Shown here: piece by piece, positions 27,501 to 44,301 of the stretch
How positions within the stretch are numbered: position 1 is the stretch's first letter
How the letters are laid out: every line of letters begins with the position of its first letter
NCBI RefSeq assembly: GCF_027942865.1
Contig: NC_134515.1
Coordinates: 21,846,227-21,910,226, forward strand
Length of the DNA stretch: 64,000 bases
DNA from: Odontesthes bonariensis
Lineage: Eukaryota > Chordata > Actinopteri > Atheriniformes > Atherinopsidae
Direction of reading: 5' to 3'
Notes under the pieces: model-generated
Told to the model about the DNA's origin: nothing
Database searches by the model: none
What the model saw: the letters and a program-made list of their open reading frames with translations, nothing else
Program-made: the position numbers and the translations under genes

Positions 27501-30233
27501 GAGTATCACACTGTCTGCACTATTATTACCACTGTTGTTGTTTAACACCCTCCAGTCAATGCATTTATAAGTTTGCGCATTTATTGAGCACCTCAATTAT
27601 TATTGTTTTTGCTCATTAGATGATTAAGGAATGCAAAACAACAGTAAATTAACATATTTGGCCTTTTAGAAAGTAAGCTCAAAAAACACTTTTTCTATAG
27701 TATTACATATATGGAATCTGTCATTTTCAGCAGCTACTAAAGTGTCCAGTTTCCTGTCTAAAGGGGTCATTTTCTACTCTCACTTTAATTTTAGAGGTTG
27801 TCAACAGGATTTATCTCAGGTGAGAAACAGAACAACATCATTATTTGATCAGCTAGGTGCCTTTTGGTGGTTAGCCAAGCAGCAGAGAACTTGGTTAAAT
27901 GTAGAGGATTTGTACTTAATAATGATTAGGGTCTTTTGGAATAATGCAGACGTCTTCCTGTTTCACTTAGCTTGAAAAAAAAGTATCTCTTTGAGAATCT
28001 GGCACGAGTTTTATTTTGAGTTCATTTTCAACTTGAAGATATCCAAGAAGCTCGTCCTTGATGATAGCACCACATATCAATACACATACTCCACCCCACT
28101 GCTGCCTGATTCAAAGTGGTGCCTATTGTCCATCAGTCAGTTTCAACTGTCTATGACACCTCAGAATATTATGTCTTTAGTTATTTATTGGCTTTAACTG
28201 GTGGCTGAATCCTTGTAGAGGTGACTCAGCCTTCTTTATGTTGGCTAAGCCTCAGAGCACTTAACATATTATACTCCTGGATGCTCCAGTTGGTTTGCAG
28301 ATCTTGAATATAGTAGCAGTGAAGGACAATGTGCCACTGCTATTTTAATATTCTTTTTTTTTAATTGTTTTTTTTTTTGCACCTTTTCTTTTCCATTCGT
28401 TTTTGGGACTTGGTTAGTTAAACTGAATGAATCATTTAGCCGGTGCTGGATCTGTCTGAAATTCAGGTATGAGTTTGATGAACCGCGATATACTCACATA
28501 AATGAGGGTGAGAGGACCGGTGAAGCGAGCTGGTGTCACTCCAAACAGGTACTTTAGTTGGGAGACACACACGTGACATGCGGATCCTGTTGTGTAGCCA
28601 CGAACGAGAGGCTCAGATAGGTAGGTGACCACAAAGCCAAACCTCACTATCCCCAACAGGATCTTGAGATGAGAAATTTAGAGGGCAAATTACTCAAAAG
28701 CAGAGAAATTTGACCGAAGACTTTGTCTCGCTGCAATAGATTGACTTAAAGTTGTAAGCAGAATGGACACACAGAGAAACACACACCTGAAAGATCCCTG
28801 CCAAGACTGTGAGGGAGCAGGCTATCTGCACTCTGTACGCGTCTCTTTCATCGATGTTCACCGTTTCTGTGCCATTGGTCCCATTTACCATAAAATTACT
28901 GTCTGGTGCCAGCCTCTCGGTCACACTCCCAACCATGATGCTGATCACAGCAAACGTACCTGGACACACACACACGTTCATGCACAAAGACGAAAGGATG
29001 AAGCAGTTCATTCCCCATTCCAACATTGCTCACTCACATGTTTCCACCCACCTATGGAGATGTGCCTGGAAGTACCAAAGATGAAGTAGATTAGCACTGG
29101 GTAGAGGGAGGTGTAAAGGCCAAACACTGGGCGTAAAGAAGCCAGAAGAGCATACGCCATGCCTGAGGAAACAAATGAAGTGAGACAGCCTGCCCCTTAA
29201 CCAAAACCATTTCAGTTGTAGATAATGTAGACACAGTTTTGACTGTTAAAATGTTTATGGAATTGATTCCCATTTTGTGGTTGTGAGGCTGACAGGACAG
29301 GATTGAATAAAAAGTCTGCAAATTTTTTTTTTTTTTGGTGAGTGGAAAAAACTCATTCCAAAGCGCATACTTATAAATACAAACCCTGTGGCAGATGCAT
29401 GATGCCCACACTGCAGCCAGACATCAGGTCACCGACTGCATTTTCTCTGAAAGAGTATTTAGGCAACCAGCTGAGAACGGGAATCCAGCTCAGAAGTGTT
29501 TGCTTCAGCCTGGGCACCGAACACCTGCAGCAGTCATCACAGAGATACAGAACTCAGGCTACGGGGGTTTCAGCTGTAGTTTTCTGTTTTGTGTCCAAGT
29601 TGAAGAAGACTGTGTTTCAAATGTGCCTGCTGATGAGTCACTGAATAATATAACATGCTTTTCAATGCACTGTATAAGGAAGAAGACAAATGAGACTTGT
29701 GAACTGCTACAAGTTTTATCAGCTGGCCTTGTAAAGCTGCAACACTGGAAAACACAAGTATATTTATACACTTCTGTTTTCTTCAATTAAAATGGGTTTT
29801 AAGGTTTTTCTCTCTTTGGGGTCTTTTTTTTATTCAAGTCATTCTGGTCTGTGATAACAAAACTGGTAAAACTCATATAAATAAGCATCCAAAGAAAAGC
29901 TCTTTCACGTGTCAATGACTCTTGAGTAATTTTCATAGGCTGTGCACAGTGACACACACATTAAAACATCTCATTCAGAAAACTAAATTCTCTTATAGCC
30001 ACTCCAAAGTACTGACATCACAAACTTTTATTTTTTTTGCCTGTGCTTTCTCCTTTGCCTCCATTCTCTGCTTCCTCTTATTCCTACTTTTACCTCAACG
30101 ACTCCTTCATCTGTTCACTCAGAGTTGGTTTGGTGGACCATGTCCCTTTCTGTGCCACTTCGTTCAGGCGCAACTCATCAAGAACTTCCCTCCGCACAAC
30201 ATATTCCCCAGATGCCAAGTCCATCTCCTCCAT
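21584..30233 (-). CDS. slc26a6: slc26a6-type anion exchanger
   Basis: Nineteen coding exons, in transcript order: 30233-30094, 29524-29385, 29162-29052, 28959-28787, 28662-28498, 26743-26591, 26378-26296, 25896-25749, 24601-24488, 24101-24024, 23943-23848, 23740-23634, 23509-23440, 23027-22935, 22784-22674, 22594-22244, 22105-22051, 21849-21719, 21610-21584 (stop TGA). All phases agree; 2346 nt, 781 aa. The start [20 protein letters not shown] and the SLC26 signature region (exons 2-5: [35 protein letters not shown]) fit SLC26A6. Residues about 80-505 are the membrane transport domain. A STAS domain follows from about 510, split by a Lys-rich segment and a variable insert in exon 16. The family exchanges Cl- for HCO3-, oxalate or sulfate at apical membranes. 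Exon 4 encodes an N-glycosylated loop (NGTNGT). The SLC26A3 branch is the alternative; duplicated slc26a6 paralogues are known in marine fish. Confidence 0.9.
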
Positions 30234-32185
30234 GTCCACGTCTGTCTTAAGCAGATCTCTGGACAGTTGCTTTCCGTTTGAATTCCTGCTGCTGTCTGAA
30301 GTCCTTATATATGGAAGAGATTACTGCAGGTGACACTGCTGCGTAGCTCTGTACTGACTGACAGCGCTTGTTTTGTTTTTTGAACTGTGGGAGTGACTCG
30401 TCCTTTCCTGTCCTTCTAAGAGACACCACCACTCCACACGTCTCTGCTCTGCATGTGCACACCTAAGGTAACGTGTTTGTGTGTAGGCTTTATATAATTA
30501 ACTTGGTGAAAACAAGTCGAGAGGCCAAACTTTGATAAATGCTCAAATCTTGTAAACCTTACACAGACACCACGTGTCAAATAGTCTACATTTACACACT
30601 GAATGCATATGCATTTACACATGTAGTAATCATCGCCTAGTTTTGCTGCATATTGTAGTATCTCTTTTCTGCGCAGCAGACACACTACGATGGTTTTATT
30701 TGTGTGTAAGCATGGACGCATCTTATCTTTACAGCTGTCTACCATTCTTTCTCAGGACACAAAGTAATAGCATTTCCATTGTCAGCAGCACAGTTGTGAT
30801 ACGCTTTAACTTGATACGGTAACCCTGAACAAGATAAATTTCCCAAACTACAGTCACACTGTTTGACTCATCATCAAAATGGGAACTTTTTTTTTTCTTT
30901 TACCAAATCTACTGTCCGCCTGCACTGCAGAAATCTTCTTTCTACTTGTCACTTTGAGAAGAGAAACCCCACCGCTTTAAATGGAAGCCTAAGCTAACAT
31001 AATGATAATAGTCATGCCCCAGTTTCTCTTGCAAAAGTTTAAAACGCAGCTTTTACGGTACCAATGCCAAATGTGTGAGAGATGACCTGATTTCAAAGAG
31101 CATAAAGTTAAAGATCAATCATTTCTTTAATGTTTTAAGCAAGATTACCTTTTACTTTCCATAGCATGCAATGTATTTGGCTAATTTCACAACTTGTAAA
31201 CACTCCAAGAAGACAGCTATCTGTTGCCCTGTTCTTGGCTGGCATGTTTTATGTTTTTAATTACTATTTCTGCAAAAGGATTGTCTCGTCGAAGACGTCC
31301 TCTTCTATTTCAAAAGAAAAAAACAAAACACACCGACAATTATTTAGTTGTCTGACATTGGTTGGTGCCTATGTCATTTTTTTTCTCGTTTTGCCCTTTA
31401 AACTAACAAGTGTAAAGATTATTGACTTATCTTGCTCAGCATTATGAATACAATGTTTAAATGTATGCCTTTTGGAGATCTGTTTAAATCTCCATATTTT
31501 ACGAAACTGTTCCCGATTCTTTGCCTACAACTGTACCATGATTTAACACATGAGGTCATTTTCTCTTTAATTGATTCTAAAGATCAGAAATGAACAGGTG
31601 AAATTAGCTGACTGATACACTGTCGCTGACAGAGCAGTCTCAAACCTTACACTTTTTCATGTCGACTCCAACATGCGCTTGATACTTGAAAGGGGCTAAT
31701 GTATGACTGTAGCACAAGAGCTTGTTAAAAAAGACAATTACCTTTAAATCAGGTGAGCTTAAAACACAAACACATCAATCACTGGTGGCAGGTCTGCTTA
31801 AGATAATCTATTTGAAGTTTATGTTGAGTGAGTTAATGTTTGATAAATTCTTTGTCAAAACCAATTTCCTTGTTGACTGAAGTTGGGTACACCATGAAAT
31901 GTGAAAACGGCATCTTTGTGCAGAAAACGGGATTAAAAACACGACTCTGCTTAGCCACAAGTAAAAGGAAACATACTTAAAGCAATGCTGAATGCTGGAG
32001 TCTTTAACAAGACCAGCACAACCAGCTAAACGATTGGAAAATGGACTAGTTTCTTGTTAAAAATAGGAAAATACATGCTGAAATTCTAACACATGCATGT
32101 TTTCTCCCTGCAGGAATGTGTTACTTTTGTAAAGAGAAAAAACAAAAACAAACAAACAAAAAATCCAATGAAACTTTATTTTTTT
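30234..32185. other. slc26a6 upstream region
   Basis: Should hold the slc26a6 promoter (minus strand) close to 30234 and upward. I cannot point to a CpG island or a TATA box. No gene or bounded repeat seen. Confidence 0.4.
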
Positions 32186-32524
32186 CAAACATATTGAGCA
32201 CTTATCTTTACAGCTGTACACTGTGTACAGTCACTTGCTGTACACTAACTGTACGTAGCTCACTGTTTATAGCTCACTTTTCCATACCGTTAATTCTGCT
32301 TTTACTGTCTTGTGCCATACTTCTAAAGATTTGCCACAGTCTTTTCTTACATCTTTTAGCTGTATATATTGTTTTATTTTTTAATATATATTTTTTTATC
32401 TTCTACTTTATATTTTCTTTCATGTTTATTGCTGTTTGCACCTGGGATAAGAGGGAAATGCTATTTCAATTCTCTGTATGCCCTGTACATATGGCAGCTT
32501 TGATAATAAAGTTGACTTGACTTG
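32186..32524 (+). repeat. Degenerate LINE-like 3' fragment
   Basis: AT-rich segment with GTACACTG/TAGCTCACT repeats ending GATAATAAAGTTGACTTGAC, the type of short 3' tail (AATAAAGTTGACTTGAC) seen on fish retroposon copies. No coding capacity remains. Confidence 0.4.
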
Positions 32525-33685
32525 ATCACAGCTTTCCTCAAATGCAGCACTGCGTATCAGTGAAACCTGCTCGGTAGGACACATGGCTTTGCATGTGGTT
32601 TGGGTTAGCAGCTTATGGTTTAACATTCTTAAAAGGCTTTATGAAATTTTTACTGATAAGAGTTTAACGCAGTGACAACATATCCATATAAGTAGAAAAT
32701 TAAGTTGTAAAGCCAAGTTATGGTTGGTTTAATTTCATTTTATATGGAGCAGCTTGTGAACACAGTTTCTATAATGATACATTTTGTTAAATACATTTAT
32801 TTTATGCTTCAGCCCGACAGCCCCACTGTTCAGAACGCATTACTTTGCACTTTAGAATCAATCCTGTGTTGTCTTGTTGTCACCATGCCTGCTTAAGTTT
32901 TTGTGTATTCTTGTGACTGCCACAGTATCAGCATTTACAAAGAGAAACAACTTATTCAAAGGAGGACATTTCACTATGACAAAAATAACTAACAGCAATA
33001 GATGACTGTTGAAGGAAACACTCTTCCATATTAACTTTGGCCCCGTCACACACGCATTTGATGACCAAGCACAGTTGAAAGCACAACTAGTGTAAGCTTG
33101 AAGATTGTTTTCACACACATTGTTACGCAGGGCACATGAATAATCCTATATACTGCTCTTTTGGATCCAATAACAAGCGGAAAAACTGGGTTACGCACAC
33201 ACTCAAACATTCTTAAAACGGACTCCCTGTTATCTTGAGATTGAAGCAGTCTGAGTGTTCAGACTATAGGATGCTGCCACACACCTGTTTGCTTGCATTA
33301 TCTCTTATCAAAAAGTAAATAGAGAGATAAGTGTTTCACCTGCTAGAATGAAGAGCTAAAGTTTTTTTGTGTTATGTGTTAAACCTTTTGGAAATCAATC
33401 AGTTCTTCTTCTTTTTTTAACTTCCTCTCCAAAATTTATTTTCCAAATTCAACATTGAATTCAAATTCATGTTATAAAACAGCAAAGAAAGCTAGATGTA
33501 GCATTTACACTGTGGCATAGGATGATTAAAACAACGAAAAGGTAAGAGATGCAGGGGATAGAGAAGTCTGTGAAGAACTGTCCTCAGTTGCAGGACAGGA
33601 ATGTGTGAAAGTGTGGGAATGTGGGTAAGAATGCAAGAACATTTCTTTAGAATTTGCAGTGATCAAAATCACAGCAGCCCCTTAT
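32525..33685. other. Intergenic, nothing recognised
   Basis: AT-rich stretch without coding similarity or obvious repeat. Confidence 0.5.
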
Positions 33686-33689
33686 CATT

Positions 33690-34300
33690 AAACACTAAAC
33701 AGAAGAAGTTTGGAACTACTGATGGCCTCCCAGAAGGATTGAGCAATTAGGAACTAAGTGTCTTGAACCCTCAGCACTCCAGTAATTAAGTTTCCATGCG
33801 TGGAGTGACCAGACAGAAGCCATTCCACATAAAGAAAGCATGTGACAGTCCTACTGGGAGTTTGCCAAAAACCTCCTCAATGACTCTCAAGCCATGAAGA
33901 ATAAAATCCTCCCATCTTATAAACAAATCAGGTTGAGCACACTGACCTATTTGCCAGGCCTTGATCAGGAATTAATTTCAACCATCCTTACGGTCAAGCA
34001 AGGTGGCATTACTCTGTTTGAATGCCCAGCACAGGAGTCATTTCAGTAAAACTCAATGAAAGTTGGGGAGAGACCCAGCCAGAGTCTGGATGTAAGACAG
34101 TGGAGCCGTTTAGAGAGAGAACTGAACCTGGCTGAGCACTGATGCTCCCTATCCAACCAAGCTGAAGGTAAAAATATGTGCAAAGAAATATTGGAGAAAC
34201 GTGCAAAGAAAAAATGTGCCATGCTCGTATGATCAATCACGGGAAGACTTGAGACGATCATTTTTTTCCAAAGGTGCTTTGACTAAGTAGTCGGGAACTA
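33690..34300 (+). mobile_element. Tc1-like transposon remnant, plus orientation
   Basis: The DNA follows the coding order of a Tc1-like transposase: 'agtgaccagacagaagcc' (near 33805) and 'ctgggagtttgccaaaa' (near 33855), then 'cccagccagagtctgg' (near 34073) and 'gatgctccctatccaacc' (near 34141), then 'ccaaaggtgctttgactaagtag' at the C-terminal end (near 34268). Frames are broken and a middle section is lost, so no protein can be made. It belongs to a different Tc1 lineage from the fragment in slc6a8 intron 2. Confidence 0.7.
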
Positions 34301-35260
34301 AAACCAAAACATCTGAAAAACTGGAAAATGTCTGAAACCTTTCAGCTGGAACAACCGGTACACTGAGATTCATATGTGGAAATTGAAATCTTCTTGAGGT
34401 AAACGTTTGGCCAAAGGTGCCAATGAAGGGGTGGGTTTAGAGCTGACAGGTTTGACAGTTCCACTGGTGCCTGTAGCACGTTTCACAAGCGGAAACACCA
34501 CCTGAACATGTGTCATTGATTAATCTACGCTGCCGATAAACTGCCCATAAACTTTGCTCCTGTGGTTGTGTAATGCAGTATGCTTGACTGTGCATAAAAA
34601 CACCGTGAGACAGCAATCAGCCCGAAATAACACTGAATAAAACCCCAAACAACTCACTTGGGAGGAAGACACACTTCCTGCTATAAACACCCATCATGTG
34701 CTTTGTGTTCATCCACTTTTGTGGATCTTTAAGTGTGTTCTTCTTTTGTCCTAACCCTATAACTTTTTCGAAATCCACCATCATAATCAGAGGAAGACAA
34801 CCATATAACCATAAAATCTGCTTTGAAGTGTTCTGTAACTTCAGGTATTTCTAATGCCCATGTTGGTGAGTTAATTCAAGTTGAATAAAACTGTGATTTG
34901 GGATTAGAAGTTATATCAGTGCGGGGCAGGGCATCTATAGTAGCTGTAATCTTTGTGCTATTCTGAAACTTTGTGCTATTTTGAAACTGTCTGAAACAGT
35001 TAACAATGGAATGCAATGGTTTGTGAATGAAAATGTATAAACCCTTTTTATTGTTGACCGAGTGACTGATTCATCTAGATTTTTTGAACAGGGGACAAAA
35101 AGCACAGCAATAAAAGAAAAGAGAAGACAGTCTTTGACACAGCAACTTATTATGGAGATTTCCAGTATTTTACTGTTTCTATGTTGTAGATTAGAGCTAA
35201 AGACATTCACATGATTAAATTATGCAAGCCAAAACTGCCCATGTCTGCAGTCATTCGTTT
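34301..35260. other. Intergenic, nothing recognised
   Basis: Between the Tc1-like remnant and the LINE. A short 'gaatgcaatggtttgtgaatg' (near 35008) and 'ccccagttccataaatattggga' (35265-35287) resemble pieces of a common dispersed fish repeat. Otherwise no feature seen. Confidence 0.35.
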
Positions 35261-35304
35261 TAAAACCCCAGTTCCATAAATATTGGGATGTAAAATGTAA
35301 ATAA

Positions 35305-38092
35305 GAAAAGAATCAACACCTCCAAACCTGAGACCATGGTCCTCGGCCGGAAAAGGGTGGAATGCCCTCTCCGGGTTGGGAATGAGATCCTTCCCCAAGT
35401 GGAGGAGTTCAAGTATCTCGGGGTCTTGTTCACGAGTGAGGGACGAATGGAACAGGAGATTGACAGGCGGATCGGTGCGGCGTCTGCAGTGATGCGGGCT
35501 CTGCACCGGCCCGTCTTGGTGAAAAAGGAGCTGAGCCAGAAGGCGAAGCTCTCGATTTACCGGTCAATCTATGTTCCTACCCTCACCTATGGTCACGAGC
35601 TTTGGGTAGTGACCGAAAGAATGAGATCGCGAATACAAGCGGCCGAAATGAGTTTCCTCCGCAGGGTGTCTGGGCTCTCGGTCATCCGGGAGAGGCTCGG
35701 AGTAGAACCGCTGCTCCTCCGCGCCGAGAGGAGTCAGATGAGGTGGCTCGGGCATCTGGTTAGGATGCCTCCTGGACGCCTCCCTGGTGAGGTGTTCCGG
35801 GCCCGTCCCACTGGGAGAAGGATCGAACAGCCCACATCAAGGGGTCCGGCACTCCATACTCCCGAAGGACCCCCCATAAGAGTCCCCGAGGGACACAGTC
35901 GAACGCCTTCTCCAAGTCCACAAAGCTCATGTAGACCGGTTGGGCGAACTCCCATGCCCCCTCCAGGATCCTGCGGAGGGTATAGAGCTGGTCTAATGTT
36001 CCACGGCCAGGACGAAAACCACACTGCACCTCCTGAATCCGAGATTCGATTATCCAGCGGATCCTCCTCTCCAGTACCCCCGAATAGACCTTACCAGGGA
36101 GGCTGAGGAGTGTGATCCCCCTATAGTTGGAACACACCCTCTGGTCCCCTTTTTTAAAGAGGGGGGCCGCCACCCCGATCTGTCAGTGCAGAGGCACTGC
36201 CCCCGATGTCCACGTGATGCTGCAGAGGTGTGTCAACCAAGACAGCCCTACAACATCCAAATGGGAGGCCCCACGTCCGAGCTCCCCAACTCTGCTTCCT
36301 CATCGGAAGGCGTGTCGGTAGGATTGAGGAGGCCCTCGAAGTAATCCCCCCACCGACTCACGACGTCCCTAATTGAGGTCAGCAGAGCCCGCCCTGACCA
36401 TACACGGTGTTGACGGTGCACCGCTTCCCCCCCCTGAGCCGCCGGATGGTGGACCAGAAACTCTTCGAGGCCGTCCGGAAATCATTCTCCATGGCCTCCC
36501 CGAACTCCTCCCAAGACCGAGTTTTTGCCTCAGCAACCGCCGAGGCTGCGTTCCGCTTGGCCTGTCGGTACCCATCAGCTACTTCCAGAGTTCCACTGGC
36601 CAAAAAGGCCCGATAGGACTCCTTCTTCAGCTTGACGGCTTCCCTCACCACTGGGGTCCACCAGCGGGTTCGGGGATTGCCGCCACAACAGGCACCGACC
36701 ACCTTACGGCCACAGCTCCGGTCGGGCGCCTCAACAATGGAGTCACGGAACATGGCCCATTCGGGCTCAATGTCCCCCACCTCCCCCGGGACATGGTTGA
36801 AGCTCTGTCGGAGATGGGAGTTGAAACTCCTCCTTACAGGGGATTCCGCCAGCCGTTCCCAACAGACCCTCACAATACGTTTGGGCCTGCCAGGTCTGAC
36901 CGGCTTCCTCCCCCACCAGCGGAGCCAACTCACCACCAGGTTGAATGCTCCGCCCCTCTCTTCACCCGAGTGTCCGGGACATACTGCCGCAAGTCCGACG
37001 ATACAACCACAAAGTCGATCATCGAGCTGCGGCCTAGGGTGTCCTGTTGCCAAGTGCACATATGGACACCCTTATGCCTGAACATGGTGTTCGTTATGGA
37101 GAGTCTGTGACGAACACAGAAGTCCAATAACAGAACACCACTCTGATTCAGAATGGGGGGGCCGTTCCTCCCAATCACCCCTTTCCAGGTCTCACTGTCA
37201 TTGCCCACGTGAGCATTGAAGTCCCCCAGCAGGACGAGGGAGTGTCCCGGAGGAGCACTCTCCAGTGCCTCCTCCAGGGACTCCAAAAAGTGTGGGTACT
37301 CTGAACTGCTGTTCGGTGCATAAGCACAAACAACAGTCAGGACACGTCCCCCCACCCTAAGGTGGAGGGAGGCTACCCTCTCGTCCACCGGGGTAAACCC
37401 CAATGTACAGGCTCACAGCCGGGGGGCAATAAGTATGCCCACACCTGCTCTACACCTCTCACCACGGGCAACTCCAGAGTGAAAGAGAGTCAAACCCGTC
37501 TTGAGGAGGCTGGCTGGAGCCCAAGCCATGCGTTGAGGTGAGTCCGACTATATCTAGACGGAACCGCTCAGCCTCGCGCACCAGCTCAGGCTCCTTCCCC
37601 AGCAGAGAGGTGACGTTCCACATCCCAAGAGCCAGCTTCAGTAGCCGAGGATCAGACCGCCAAGGTCCCCGCCTTCGGCTGCCACCCAGCTCACAAAGCA
37701 CCCGACCCCCTTGGCCCCTCCTCACGGGTGGTGAGCCTGTCGGAAGGGGGGACCCACGTCATTTCTTCGGGCTGTGCCCGACCGAGCCCCATGGGCACAG
37801 ACCCGGCCACCAGGCGCTAGCCGTGGGCCCCACCTCTGGGCCTGGCTCCAGGGGGTAGGCCCCGATGACCCGCGTCCTGGCGAAGGAACGCTTTGTCCAA
37901 CAATATTATACATCGTAGGGGGTTTTTGTGAGCTGTTCTTTGTCTGGTCCCTCATCTAGGATCTGTTTGCCTTGGGTGACCCTACCAGGGACTTAAAGCC
38001 CCTGGAAACATAGCTCCCAGACTCATTGGGGTGCGTAAACCCCCCCACCATGGTAAGGTGAAAGCTCATGGGGGGGCTCATTTTACAGTGTC
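35305..38092 (-). mobile_element. Non-LTR retrotransposon (LINE, endonuclease-RT), rearranged and dead
   Basis: From 38092 down to about 35826 the minus strand reads, in order: a G/C-rich 5' leader (ATGGTGGGGGGG near 38050), an N-terminal segment (GMWNVTSLLGKEPELV, within 37459-37725), an AP-endonuclease-like domain ([16 protein letters not shown], within 36930-37403), a linker (36379-37059) and the start of the reverse transcriptase (LFKKGDQRVCSNYRGITLLS; CGFRPGRGTLDQL; FVDLEKAFD; 35760-36173). These lie in several frames, so frameshifts are present. From 35305 to about 35825 the C-terminal part (EEFKYLGVLFTSEGR...PPGRLPGEVF) lies on the plus strand instead. The part between, including the conserved GLRQGCPLSP and F/YADD catalytic motifs, is absent. 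This abundant teleost LINE has an APE-type endonuclease; I do not assign its clade. Confidence 0.85.
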
Positions 38093-40130
38093 AGCCAAAT
38101 AACATTGGCTCATCTTGAATCTGATGGCAGCAACACATCTCAAAAGAGTTTTGATTGGACCAGCTGAATGAACTTATTATCAAACCACATTCTACTTTCA
38201 AGATCTGTATCATGTATGGGAGGGTTAATAACTGAACAGTAGGACTAAATAGGAATGTCTTGTTTTCTGCAGTTATGTTGTCTTGTTCCAAGTTATTGTA
38301 GAACATTCCTACATAGTAGGCAAAGATGAATGGCTGACCAAGTACTACTTATCTGCTGAGCTGCTCAAATCAAACCTAATGTGGCAGATTTAACTGGTGA
38401 CATCAGGCCTGACTGCCAGCTAACAAATTTAGCTTTGTTTGACGCAAGCATGGCATCAAACAATGGCACGTCTGATAACAGTAACGAACCCTTTGTCGTG
38501 GCAAAAATAGAAGCTCTATTAAATTGAAATAATTGATTAACTTGAGACAATGGCTTTGAAATATAACTGGAAACAAGGAGGTTATCAGGTTTCATATCAA
38601 ATAACACATGGAAAACAGGTAAATATGTTGTAACTAAGTGATAATCAAACTCAAATATTTCTTCCATTTACCCACTTTGATACCAACCTGGTTTCCCAGA
38701 TTTGTATATTCTAACAGTCTTGGAGGACTTGAAGGAGGTCTGAGTTGGATGTTTTTTCCTTTTCTTTCTTCTTGCTTTTTTTGTGTGTGTGACCCCCTAC
38801 TGACCAAATTTTTGAGGATCTTTAAATGCTGTTCATGAATTAAATCTTTTTGAAAATCATTTTATTTGTCCATTTTTTGTGAAACAAAATTGTGGAGAAA
38901 ATAATACGTTTCAAATTCCAACAGAGTGTCAAACTGTTTGAATGAGAGGAACTACAGTATATCCACCTCCAGAAACCTGAAGTGACCAACAGCTCCACTC
39001 GCACTTGCTGCTCTATTTTAAGCTTATTTTACTTGGGGGCATGCATTTGCCCCCCTCCTGCACTCCCTAACAGTAAATAGCACAGAACGCAAGAGAGATC
39101 TGCCAGCACATGAAAATAAACCAGCCTGCCATGCAGCTTAAGATATTAAATCTAAAGTAAAATCAGTTTGGAAAGTTCTAGATCTTGGCCTTGGATAGCG
39201 TTTGGACACAACTGGTATGACAACTGCTTTTCTGCTTGTGCCTTTCTGAAGTCCATGCTAAAATGCTATCTCTCAGACTGAGCTGTCTGTGCATGCCTCT
39301 GAGGTGATCTGCGTATGTTTAGCTCACACACTGACTGTGTCATGATCGACTATCGGCTCAGGGGAGGATTCAGTTTTAGATAGCGTTCAGCATGAGGGAG
39401 ACCATTTGGGATCCTTGCAATCCAATTTTTGTTAATATATCAGTAATAAAACGTATCAGAAACACATTTTTTTGCGTTGCCCCAGTTGCACCATCTATTC
39501 GTTTTTGATTTCTTCAATGAAAAGTGAGAGAGGCGCCGACCCCATGAATATTTCTGGCAGCACATTGATTGTCCAGTAAACTGACATGTCTCCACAAAGT
39601 TTTGTGCGTCAGTATGTTCATGTTTTGGAACGATATCCGTCAGTGGAGATAAACTTGCAAAAACAGTTCAGTTATAACAAGCAGTGCTTGTTAACAACAG
39701 ATGGTGCAATCCTGAGTCATTGAGAAGGAGCATCGACTGCACCCTACATGTTGAACTGTTGTCTGTGAGTTTCTGCTGTCCGTGTTGTCAACCGAAAGAG
39801 CTCACCTGCGTTACCTAGGTAACAACCAGGCAACTCAGCTGGAAAAAAAAACATTCAAACCCTTTAATTAAATGAAAATGATAAATGTTGTTGTTTTCTA
39901 GACACAGAACTGTTCATCAGCAATCCTGTGTGTTTCTTTGCTCCGTCCCTCTCTTTAACAACACACAGTAAAACATTTGGAAACTGAGGAACCCTCTTGA
40001 AATAGATTTAAAAGAGAAATCAGTTTCAGTTCAATAAAAAAATGTGTCAAAGTCGTGAGCAGAATGTTTATCTGTCCACTTGATATGGGTTTTATATGAT
40101 TTCTATGAGTCATACATTTATGTTTCACAG
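38093..40130. other. Intergenic, upstream of the kelch gene
   Basis: No coding similarity seen. It may hold a 5' non-coding exon and promoter of the kelch gene, since the first coding exon has a good splice acceptor at 40129-40130. Confidence 0.45.
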
Positions 40131-40253
40131 GTCAGTTTGGAGTATCTGCCTCCCAGGGGCTCTCTTAATTCTTTCTCTGATGTGTTTGGCACCACCACAA
40201 GGTGTTTCTCTCTGAGCAGACTGAAGTGGTGCAGACAACCTGAACAAAAATTC

Positions 40254-44079
<3,826 letters not shown>

Positions 44080-44295
44080 TGGACCCCCTTATGACAAATA
44101 AGTGTGAAAAGTGAATATATTCCCTTTGAAATCTTTCTCTTTTTTTGCCAAAAATTATCTGCCAATATCCACTTTCCTTCCTTCTCCTTTTGCCTTCCAA
44201 GCAGTAGTTTTGTCGGTGCTCTTTTGGTTCCAGTTAATGTGTCGGGTTTTTTGTCACCCTTTTCTTGTATTCATGTTCCTTAAAAATAAGAAAAC

Positions 44296-44301
44296 AATAA
44301 A
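44296..44301 (+). terminator. klhl polyadenylation signal AATAAA
   Basis: AATAAA 217 bases after the kelch gene stop codon, followed by a sequence consistent with a short 3' UTR. Confidence 0.6.

Noticed and set aside
29342-29790. Plus-strand frames of 100 and 131 residues
   Set aside because: They overlap the coding exon 2 of slc26a6 on the other strand, which has conserved SLC26 sequence and correct splice sites.
35305-35825. Twin-priming (5' inversion) as explanation of the LINE
   Set aside because: That mechanism joins the 5' sides of the two parts; here the 3' sides meet.
35336-37110. Long open frames on both strands (256, 245, 226, 157 residues)
   Set aside because: They fit the LINE and its antisense shadows; the coding order is broken by frameshifts and an inversion.
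40080-40253. Start of the kelch protein at 40080
   Set aside because: It would use TTG and run through a good splice acceptor at 40129-40130; ATG 40254 is preferred.
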